Of a DNA stretch of 64,000 nt, positions 9,557-21,500 are shown in pieces. A program made the translations under genes and the position numbers. The stretch lies in assembly GCA_947247005.1 (NCBI GenBank), contig OX365946.1, forward strand, positions 47,208,734 through 47,272,733, given 5' to 3'. The notes below the pieces were generated by a model. That model saw only the letters and a program-made list of their open reading frames with translations, was not told the DNA's origin and did no database searches. This DNA comes from Spisula solida (Eukaryota; Mollusca; Bivalvia; Venerida; Mactridae). Positions within the stretch are counted from its first letter, which is position 1; each line of letters begins with the position of its first letter.

Positions 9557-12500
9557 GTAAATAGTCATCGTTTCTATTACTGTATATGTTTTGTCGAATA
9601 TTATATCGTTACTACGCCAAAAACAATTACAACAAACTCGAGCTCGCCTTATATATAATAGTATACATGTATATAGTAAGTTTGTGTGTTGAGGAGGGGG
9701 GGGGGGGGGGGGTACTCGTAGTTAAAATTGAAAATTGTAAGTTTTTGGAATCGGTAAACTATGCACAATGTCACCGATCATTTTATTTGGTGATTTAATA
9801 TTTCAATGTAAATGGTATAAATAACCTTACAGTTTAGATATCAAACATCCTAAGATAGGCTTTTGTGCAAAATGTGACAATTAGGGGTGAGTCTAAAAAT
9901 ATATGTATATATAGGAGAATGGTGGAGTTTTTGAGTTGGTTAAACAGGCAGCAGTACAGTATAACGTAACCCATACGGTCACACAACTGGTATACCAGGC
10001 AGCAGTACAGTATAACGTAACCCATACGGTCACACAACTGGTATACCAGGCAGCAGTACAGTATAAGGTAACCCATACGGTCACACAACTGGTATACCAG
10101 GCAGCAGTACAGTATAACGTAACCCATACGGTCACACAACTGGCACTATTGTAAACAACAGCAGTACAGTATAAGGTAACCCATACGGTCACACAACTGG
10201 TATACCAGGCAGCAGTACAGTATAAGGTAACCCATACGGTCACACAACTGGCACTATTGTAGACAACAGCAGTACAGTATAAGGTAACACATACGGTCAC
10301 ACAACTGGCACTATTGTAGACAACAGCAGTACAGTATAAGGTAACCCATACGGTCACACAACTGGCACTATTGTAGACAACAGCAGTACAGTATAAGGTA
10401 ACACATACGGTCACACAACTGGCACTATTGTAGACAACAGCAGTACAGTATAAGGTAACCCATACGGTCACACAACTGGCACTATTGTAGACAACAGCAG
10501 TACAGTATAACGTAACCCATACGGTCACACAACTGGCACTATAGTAGACAACGGCTATTTATACACTGCCCACCAAAAATAAGTATACAGTAAATAATTG
10601 TTGCAAAATTAAACTTTGTTAAATTAATCAGTATCTGTTTATCAGACGGTTACAATTTTACTTGTTTCTGAAACTACTGTTACTAAATGAATCAAAATAG
10701 AGATATAAATAAAGATGAAGATGTTCGGAACTAAAATAACCATGTGATCAAAAAGGCTGAATTGTGACATACATGTAGTTACCATTCAAGAGGGACAAAG
10801 AAACATTAGATTCTTCACCTAGGGTACCAATTAATGTATGAACTTTCAATTTAATAACCAAAAATATTTCTTTTCTTCAAATATATTGTTGCTTCACTGT
10901 TCTGCAAATAGTATTATTACAGGCCAGTAAGTGGGCAAATAACAACTGTATACTTATTTTTGGTGGGCAGTGTAGTATTGTTTGTCTGGTCGAGTACAAG
11001 TGGGTCATACATAGCAATGACATTAACCTAGGATGGACTATATACACTCACAAAGCAACAATGGGTAGTTGCAAACTGTGTTGGGTACCATATAGAGCCA
11101 AGCATGGCTGTTTCAGGCCAAGTATATTACCAAATGGAGCAAGGAATAGTTACGCCGTACATTGTTTGATACTCATTTACGGATGGCTGAGTCCAGCAGT
11201 ATTATGAATTAAGTGAATTCAGGAATTACTCTGTCAGATATTAATTAACAAGGGATGACTTGACAGGTAATTTAGAATCAATAACCGTTTTCAGCAGCAT
11301 TAGGTTACCAAAGTAGGTCATAAATAGCTAACAGTGATTGGTCCCTGTGGAGATAGACAAGGATATGTTACATATTATATAGAACAAGAAGGGCAGTCCT
11401 ATGCATTGTTGGGTACCATATAAAGTCTGGCAGTTTTTTATACCTATCTAAAGCCACTGAACATGTTTTGCCTCGGCGATGTAATCTCGATGGACATTAA
11501 TGAGCTTCGCGAGGCAACTGAACCGGTTTCTCGTGGTCTAGGGAAAGCTTTGGGAAAGTCATGAGTCGATTTGTGATATTGGGAGGGTTCGTGATCAATC
11601 GTGAGCAATCGGGCTGTCTTCCCGACATTATGCGTCTGTCCCACTGCCTCGGACATGTACTCCTGGTGGTAATTTGATGCTTCGAAAGGCGTCGGAAACA
11701 GGTTCCCTGATGTCTCGGGGAAGCTCCTCACTTTAAGTGTCAGAAACCTTCGACCACATTTCGGTGACTCATTCGAGGTCTCGAGAGTTATTCCACGAAT
11801 ATTCGCTAACGCTTAACGGGATGATTCGGGGGGGGGGGGGGATACTAATAATCAGGAGCTTGGGGTGTCAACGAAAGGTTGTGCAAAATCATCGGGGGCC
11901 ATCAGGAGAAATGTGTAATTCTACCTCGCCGATGAGGAATTCATCAATGGGACATAGGCTTGATAGAGCAATATAAATATTTAGGGAAAAACGAATTTGC
12001 CAGTAAGTGTCAGGTGGCCAATGAGGTCAAGGGAATAGTTTATTAGTTCGATTTTGAAGCAAATTCTTAAATATATTATTTAATCACACTCGGTGCCAAA
12101 TTTACTGGGCATCGAAGTTGCTGTGTCTCTGTGAATCTGAAAGGTCATTTTGATACTTTGACTAACTTTTACCATTTTATAGGCCCAATACCCATGATTT
12201 TATGAGAACATGACCCTTCACACCAATATATTGAGGGTCAAAATGTGTCTTTTTGGAAATTTGAAGGGTCAAAACTCCTACTCCCGAGTCGAATGGAATC
12301 CCTGCTCAGTGGTTGTAATTACTCCATAGGCTATGTGATGCCCAGTATTTGGTTCTAATGGGTACCTCATATCACTGGCTTATAATTAGATGGTCGTATG
12401 TTAACATGACACAACTGTCTGGAAATTACTCTTTACTTTTGGAAAAACAAGCTTTTTGAACTATCACAGCGATTATTATCAAATTAAATGGCCAATGACG

Positions 12501-15500
12501 ATATAGACTACTTATTCCGAAAATTCGCACTTTTAGATGCAGTTTTTAATGTTTTAACCCAAAAATAACTCATTTTGCATAAATACACGGTATTAACATT
12601 TTATAATTTTCAACTGCAACTGTAGACAATTTTGTGGGTTTTCGTGCCGGACTATGAAAATTGGACTGGTAATTATGAGCTGTAATATTTGGCCGCCATC
12701 TTGGTTTCCATGGTAACTGACTTTATTTCAGCTATCCATCCTCTCTATGATGAAACTTCAAACACTCGCCTACATTAATAAACAATCTTCAAATAGCTAG
12801 ATGATTGACTAATTCATATGAAACTTGTCAACACGTATGGACATCTTGTGAAATATATATTAACGAAATTAACAACGTCTCACTTACATACGTACTTGGG
12901 CTAGGCGTATTTCACAGCTTTTGTACGTACTTTGTTTAATTAATATCGCGCTTCGTCTCCGTCGTTTTATATAGCTATTCTAGCACATTTGTGAATATTA
13001 CTGATCTTTTACAGGACTGGGTTATGAGATAGCAAAATGGATCGCTGTGATGGGTGCAACTGTTATAATAGCTTGCAGGTCTGAATCTAGAGCACGTCAG
13101 GTATACATGTATATTATACTCTACAATCACTTATTTTCGTGGGTATTAAATTTCGTGGATTTTGATAAAAATGCATTTTCGCGGGGTCGTAAATTCGTGG
13201 ATTACAAAACATGGAAGGGTAATACCGTGTTTTGAATCTGTGAGGTTGATTAATAGTCGGGGATTGATTTCGTGGACGAGACAACGAAAAACCAACGAAA
13301 TTTCATCTCCCTCGAAAAATAATGATTTTACAGTATTAGGGATTTATTAGTCCCCTACCGGTTTTTGACCGGAGGGGACTATAAGTTTGCCGTCCGTCCG
13401 TCAAACAATCTGGATCCTGACATAACTCAAACAGTTTCCAAGCTAGGTTTATGAAACTTGGTATGTGGATAGGGGGCAATAAGGGGATTATGTACGTCTA
13501 AAATATAATTGTGGTTGCTATGGCAACAGAAACATCGAAAATGGCCTCAAACCGGTAGGGGACTTCTGTATTGCTTGCAATTCTTAATTGCTTGTTCATA
13601 CTAATACGCATGTGTTTTTGGAGCAAGACTGAAAGCATTGAAAAAAGTTAACCTTTTTGGCAGTGAAATGTATTTTTTGTTAATCCTGTTCTTAAATGCA
13701 CGAGATCTGCCCTACGTCATATGTCACTCAGTATAAACAAATATCATTACAACAGAACTATTTCCTTAGGTACCGATCCTACTTAATTAAAATGCTTCAA
13801 TGCATGAACTGTTGTGACAAAATGATCAATTAGATAACACTATTTACTACGATGATCAAGAGATCCCTGATTAATCTAGACCGGGCACTTGGCCATTTCT
13901 GAAACGCTTTCCAACCCGAGATAAACTGGTTGGTTACCTCGAGGTAAACGCGTGTGTGTCGGTGCTTTATAACGGGCATGTTAAAGAACAAAATAGTCTA
14001 AACTATTCGAGAGCACACCAGGGTCCCTTGTAGCCTACACAATTGTTTCTTCCTTTGAAGTCGGAGGTCATAATACATTAGTCTATCTGCTGTATCTGGC
14101 AGGGAAAACATCGAGTAGCCACATACTTACGACTGTCTCTGTCTAACGCAAATAGTTCCAACTGTTTCAATGAATTCATCCAACCCTTAATGTACAATGT
14201 GTGGCCCTGACTCATCTTGCATGAACCATGCATCATTCAAAACAATAAATCAGCTTAAGTGTTTAGGAATGAGCTGGTTTAACGAAGACAAGTAAGGGTT
14301 GAGTTTATTTCTTTCTATTGTGGTAGCTGAATCGCTACTGTAAAATCTGAAGCCAACGAACACATCTATGCTGCTAAGGAACATCAAAAGAGAATGTTAG
14401 AAAATCAGATAAGACACATGTGCACATGATAGTTTCAAAGAACGAGTGCAAGAAGGGAAATGTCAGAAGGCGACATGCATCATGAAAACGACGTTAATTA
14501 CTGCAAAATTGGTCACAGAAAAAAATAAGTCAATTTTTGAAAATTGACATTTTTCTAAAAATTGTCCGGGTTATAATCTTAAAATTGGTCACAGAAAAGC
14601 TTACATCATTTGTCTATACATGTGCAAATTTTCGTTGCGATAGCATGGATTTGATAAAAAGAACTGAAAACGTATACTTTCTTTTTGGACACCCTGTACA
14701 GTATGCCTTATTCCCGTCCGTTCGGAGATTCTCGTCCTTTTCGGGATAGTAGACTTTCGTAGATTATCTGCATGTGTCGGAAACCAATTTCAACAGATTA
14801 GAGGAGTATATGAATAAGTTGTCTGCATGCTCTTCAAAATTAGTTCTATTGTTAAGTACGTTTTATGTTGAAGATGGACATATTTCGTCATATCGATTTC
14901 ATCATGACTGTTCTTTTTACCATAATTTGTATGAACTTCTCAAGCACAGTTATGAAGAGGTTTGGTCGAGACGTTCACACAGCATCACAGTCACCCTTAA
15001 TTTAAGTCCCATTATCTCTCCCATTTTTTTTCGATTTTCCAGTAAAACACAAGAATTCATTTTGTTTTTCATGAATGATCAATAATTTATCGAAATAGTA
15101 TGCCAAAAATCACATTTAATTAAAATGTGTGGAAGACAAAATACTATGTTTGCAAGAGTTGCTTCCCTTAGACAATAAATCGTAGATTTATTCAGAGACA
15201 TAGAAGAAGTTCTCAGGACTATAGTTGGTTATACAATTAGTTATTTCGTAAATAAATCAACCGGAGGCTGTATTTCGTTTTCGTTTTCCACCTTTGGGAC
15301 TCAATAAAGTGCTAAACATACATAATGTTTTTTGAAATAGCCGTTTTAGGCTTAATGTGTCTTTATGCCCGCATACACACGTATATGGTTGACTGTAACA
15401 GCATTCAGATATGCCTAATTGTTGTTGCAGGCCATAGAACGAATGCAAACAGATTACGAGACGCTGAAGGTTGAAATGAAAGACAAGCATGATATCCCCG

Positions 15501-18500
15501 TGTATGACAAACTGGCTGTAGAGTTTATGTCTTTAGACTTGTCTTCAATGCAGTCAACTACAGACTTCATACAGGCATTTAAATCATCAGGAAGAAAACT
15601 ACACGTCCTAATCTGTAACGCCGGAATCGGGATGGCACCGTATGGTGAGTAACCAGTTACCGTGTCATGAGTGTAGACGTTTGTTTATTAGAACGATTGA
15701 CTTTTCTCAGACTTCAATCGTTATGTTTTCCATGTATCTGTATTTTCTTAAAAACGTTTGTTTTTTAAAAAATGGCATATTTTGTACCTACTCAGGATAG
15801 GCTTTCATTTAGCCAAGGTTTTCTGGATGCAGCCTGTAGCAACGTTAAATGTGGTATCGACGCTAAATGTCGCACTTGACGTTAAATGTCGCATTTGACG
15901 TTAACTGTCGCAAGGCTGACGCTAAATGTCGCAACTGACGCTAAATGTCGCAACCCCCCTGACACTAAATGTCCCATCTGTGACGTTAAATGTCGCAATA
16001 CAACATCAACGCTTAATGTCGCAATCTTTTTAAGCACTCTTTTGTAGTATTATTGTACTAGTCTTAGTCCAGACGTATCCAAGAACAGCTATTAGGGGTT
16101 GACAGGATGTAAGGCACAGTGATCCTGGATGAACCGGTTTGTATTTTAACATAAATTTAAATATATCAGAAATTTCGAGTAGGGCAGTCACGATCAATAG
16201 GTTAATCGGATTCGATTCAATTTATAACTGAAATCGATTTTAGCTTTCCAAAACCGGTAGCACCTTCCTGCTATGACTGTTTAAATTATAATATTAATTT
16301 TGTCATCAAAGTTTATGTGCGGATCCAGAAATATTTATCTGAGTGGGAGACGGCCAGCATTTGTTCTCAGAAAAGATAATAATAATGATAATAATAATAA
16401 AGACTATATGAATTATGTGTACCATACAGATTAAGAGGCCGTCTCTTAATACATAAATCATGTTATAACTTACCCATTTTATACTTTTACTACACCAACA
16501 TGATAGTTGTGTGTGTTGAGTATTTCTTTAACTGGTATATTTCAACAACGGTCATTTTAGATCCCAACTATCGAGTCGAATCTTAGTAGAATACAGGGCC
16601 GGTATTTATAAAACGTCTTAGTAGAAAAATTTAGAATTTTCTTAATGTCGTAAAATCAGCTAAATATAATCAAGATAATTAATTATTTACACGTAGTTTT
16701 TGATGCATTGTGTAGAGGGGCTACTAGAATCACTATGAGGAAACATAGGTTATTCTTCAATTTGCAGTGAATATGCATATCGCAAGTCAAAATATTTATG
16801 TTTTCCTAAGATGCATTATACATTTAACCACGGAAACCATAGAGTATAGTCCACGTAGGATAATGTGATATTTACAAACATGAATCGTTTTGGTCAACTG
16901 TGGCAAAATTGGTTTAGATATGGTCAGTACTGTGCTCAAAATATCACTGATAAATCGTGCACATAATTTAAATTCACCTGTGTGGAATATGCCAAGTTTT
17001 CTCGCCTTTCACATTATCCTGGGCGCACTATAGCTGTTCATTCACAAATCATGAATGAAAGGTGATATTTATGTAAAGGTGTAATAATAGGTATATAGTT
17101 TGCGTCGTTTGCCCGGGGGCACGACACTCGATTAAGAAATTGTAAAATTCTGCACCTAAATAAAATAAATTCACTAATATCCATCTCATGTTTTGGCCAT
17201 TATACAGGAAACATTAAACAAGAGGATAAATAATACATACTCCAGCTTTCCAGGAAATCATACATGCATTACATGCTTGGTTAGATTTATTTAACAAGAA
17301 AAACGTTCAGATATCGTCAGATATCGTAATATGCACAAATGAAAGTATGTTTCTAGTTACTAAGCAGTGGTATAATAATAGCCTACCATTACATTCAAAA
17401 ATCAAAGGGAAGCTACTCTTCCTAATGAGATTCAAAATCCGTTTTGTTCTGAGTTATTACTCCTGATTTTCACATGATTTCAAGGGAAGTAATTCGTGAA
17501 CATGAGTTATCTCCCTTGATTTTCAGGAGGCGTAACTCTTACCGACATAAAATAGGTCAGTCAGAGTTGCCTCCCCTGAATTCAAGGGAAGTAACTCTTG
17601 CCCTGTGCAGAGTTCTCTCCCTTGATTCTTAGGGGTGATCACTCTCATCGACTTAAAAAAAGTCGGACAGAGTTAATTCCCCTGATTTCAAGGGAAGTAA
17701 CTCTTGTCCTGTGCAGAGTTGTCTTCCCTCATTTTCAGGGGAAGTCACTCTTACTGACTTAAAAAAGTCGGACATAGTTAATTCCCCTGATATTCAGGGA
17801 GAGTCACTCTTACCAACTTAAAAAGGTCGCACAGAGTTAATTCCCCTGAATTCAAGGGAAGTAACTCTTGTACTGTGCAGAGTTCTCTCCCCTGATTTTC
17901 AGGGAAGTCACTCTTACTGACTTAAAATAGGTCAGACAGAGTTGCCTCCCGTGATTTCAAGGGAAGTTACTCTTGCCCTGTTGAGAGTTCTCTCCCCTGA
18001 TTTTCAGGGGAAGTCACTCTTACTGACTTAAAATATGTCGGACAGAGTTAATTCCCCTGAATTCAAGGGAAGTAACTCTTGTACTATGCAGAGTTCTCTC
18101 CCCTGATTTTTAGGGGAAGTCACTCTTACTGACTTAAAATAGGTCAGACAGAGTTGCCTCCCGTGATTTCAAGGGAAGTTACTCTTGCCCTGTTGAGAGT
18201 TCTCTCCCCTGATTTTCAGGGGAAGTCACTCTTACTGACTTAAAATAGGTCGGACAGAGTTAATTCCCCTGAATTCAAGGGAAGTAACTCTTGTACTATG
18301 CAGAGTTCTCTCCCCTGATTTTCAGTGGAAGTCACTCTTACTGACTTAAAATAGGTCGAACAGAGTTGCCTCCCGTGATTTCAAGGGAAGTAACTCTTGT
18401 ACTGTGCCGAGTTCTCTCCCTCTGCTTTTCAGGAGAAGTCACTCTTGCCGACTTAAAATAGGTCGGACAGAGTTGCCTCCCGTGAATTCAAGGGAAGTAA

Positions 18501-21500
18501 CTCTTGCCTTGTGCAGAGTTCTCTCCACTGATTTTCAGGGGAAGTCACTCTTGCCGACTTAAAATAGGTCGGACAGTGTCCTCCCGTGATTTCAAGGGAA
18601 GTAACTCTTGTCCTGTGCAAAGTTCTCTCCCCTGATTTACAGGGGAAGTCACTCTTGTCGACTTAAAATAGGTCGGACAGAGTTTATTCCCCTGAATTCA
18701 AGGGAAGTAACTATTGTACTGTGCAGAGTTCTCTACCCTGATTTTCAGGGGAAGTCACTCTTACTGACTTAAAATAGGCCAGACAGAGTTTATTCCCCTG
18801 AATTCAAGGGAAGTAACTCTTGCAATGTGCAGAGTGTTCTATCCTTTTTTATATCTTTTTTCCACAACTAATTCATCCGAGCAAGCAACGAGGGCAAGCA
18901 AATCTCAACATTGAATGCACAAAATATGCATTGTTTAAAAGTGGTTTTATATAATAATACTTGTAATCTTAAAATGAATATGTTGGTATCATACGAAGGT
19001 CATCCGTAAAGTTCTAGGACAAGTAGCATTGTGAAAATATCCGTTAAAACATAATCATAAACATGACATTTCCTAAAACTAACATACATTCGTGATTTAC
19101 AAACGAAATATTGTGCAAACATATTAACAATCAAAAATTTACATCACTTTGAAATTATACATAATCACTGTTACGGAGCGCTCCAAATAATATTGTAACC
19201 TTATGACGTCAATGTCAAACTAACGTATTATTATGTTCAAAGTACTGTCCACCACATGCTGCGCATTTACGATGTCGCTTTATCTAATTATCATAAATCA
19301 GAATAAAAAACATGGATATCTTTTCGAAATTGTTTGTACCTCTCTCTGAATTTATTTAAAATCCCCGCGTAGTTTCGCCTATATGTATATAAATTATATA
19401 TACCATGCTTACATTAAAACTACAATGTACATGGAACAAACTCTTATTTAGGTTTTGACTGAAAAATGTGTACTGTAAAAGATGTTCAAGAAACATTTCC
19501 ATTTTTCACTTTCGGTTTGCAATGTCATTGAAGTTTTGCATGATACAGGTTCATAAATACAATGTATGTGTCATAATTATTTCTTTGTAAGAGTTTGTTC
19601 CTTATACTATTGACTATGTCTCCAACAACAAACTTTTACTCTTAATGTCATGTTGACTTCGCCAGTAGCGTCAGTGGGAATTGCTACATTTAGCGTCAGC
19701 CTTGCGACATTTAACGTCAAGTGCGACATTTAGCGTCGATGCGACATTTAACTTTGCTACACAGCCCATTTATGCAAGTTATACTGTTTAAAATGTGGTT
19801 GTCTCCCTTTGTCTAATTTATAGTAAGAATAAGATTGGAGCAGCAACAATATTAAATATGGCACATCATCGGATAGCTGTATCAGGTACATAGAGTTCCT
19901 GGCCGTACATGTAAATAGCAGACATAAGCCAATGAATCTGTGTTCTGACCGGCTCTTCATACTTACCTTTAATATACTTATTCTTCTTCCGAAGTAAATG
20001 CAAAATGTAATCGTTGTGAACGTTACTAATCTATTTCAGAGAAAACAGCAGACGGCTTTGAAAAGATGTTACAAGTAAATTATCTGGGCCACTTTGTGGT
20101 TGTCGCAAAACTACTTCCGGTAATGCGAACTTCCGGTGAAGACTGTCGGATTTTATTAATGTCGAGTGCCGCACATAGGTCATGCAGATTTGATTTGCAA
20201 AATATAAATTACGAAGGAAACCCAGACAATTTTGGAAGGCTTGATTACTATGGACGATCAAAGTTGTATCAGGTACATATTATTTCATTCATATTCATCT
20301 AGAATGTCAAAGGGTGGCGGAACGACTGAACTTATTTTTAACTTATTGAAACACTTATTTTGTGGACAATTGGACATTCTAACTTGAACAATTTGACTTA
20401 ACCCAATTAAGCATTCTTATTACCAAGCGTCTTTATTCAAGCGTCTGTTACTACACATGTTATTACAATGTACATGTATAATAGTTTTGTCGTAATTTGT
20501 CACGGTGTGTGTCGTGTGCTAAGTCTTTAGTTTGGGTCACGGTCCTATTTACCGAACATTAACCGTTCTAAACATGCGGCGACACTGTTGAAAACCCAAG
20601 CACACGGTGACACCGCTCGAATGATTCCAACAATTCGACCGTCGGCTTTATGCACTATACATAATACATGTACTACAGTCTCCTTTTGTTTTAAATTCGG
20701 CCCATTTGATATTGACGACAATACCATCTCTACTGTAATTTATTTTAGATTATGCATATGCACTGCCTCTCCAGGCGTCTGAAGGGAACTAATGTTACTA
20801 TAAATAGCTCACACCCGGGCATTGTAGAAACAGAAATAAACCGGAACTTCGCAGATTCTTTCTTTTGGAACAGTATCTTCTTTCCTGTTGCGAAAGCTTG
20901 CGGTGAGAAATAAATACCTATTTCCGATTTAGAGAAACACCAGTACGAGGGTCATACAATATATTCGTAGACAATCGTTCTCATTCGTTATTATTGCGTT
21001 TTAACAATAATTTCTTACAACATTACAAACCAACAGTCTATGCAAATGTATCTTCAATAATGCTAACTAGTAGCATGTCATCAGCCACTGTATTACCATG
21101 GAAACGCGTTACCACCCCCGACCGACGTAACGGGCCTTTTTCATTTGTTTAACTAGTTATAAATTCCGATTACGTTAATATAATTATATTCCAATGTTTC
21201 TGTCAGATTATTGCAAAATATTATCTTGGGGTTTCATTAAATTATGAAGTTATTTGGACGTCGAAATGGGAATTAAAAACTGTTTTATCAAGGCAAGTCG
21301 CGTATTCAATAACGTCAAAATGTCTATTTCTTTACGCAAGGAAATTCATACGACTATAGAATTGTGCATGGGGCTTGGAAAAACACAGCAGACACTCAAG
21401 AGCTGTTACAGAGAGCGACAGGAGAACATACAGCATGCAGTGGTCTTGTGTGTACGATTATTAGTAGATCGAATCTGCAGCCACACTTGTCTGACTACTA

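Larger units (their letters stand above)
15835..19761. mobile_element. 3.9-kb non-autonomous TIR element inside SDR intron 3
   Basis: Both ends carry long inverted arrays of the 16-mer-like word GACG(C/T)TAAATGTCGCA: about 15835-16022 at the left, and 19660-19761 inverted at the right. The terminal word is TGTAGCAA at the left and TTGCTACA at the right. CAGCC flanks both sides (15830-15834 and 19762-19766), a candidate 5-bp target duplication. Inside are a short MITE (16595) and a ~106-bp hairpin array (17450-18835), but no transposase frame. The two arms share about 90-120 bp of well-matched order with indels. The class is uncertain. Confidence 0.8.

Noticed and set aside
9834..10528. Frames of 101 and 211 codons (-) and 72 codons (+) in SDR intron 1
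   Set aside because: Repeat peptides of the 51/57-bp minisatellite.
14690..14760. Mariner-like end 'TTTTTGGACACCCTGTA'
   Set aside because: The word resembles a mariner TIR, but no inverted partner was found nearby.
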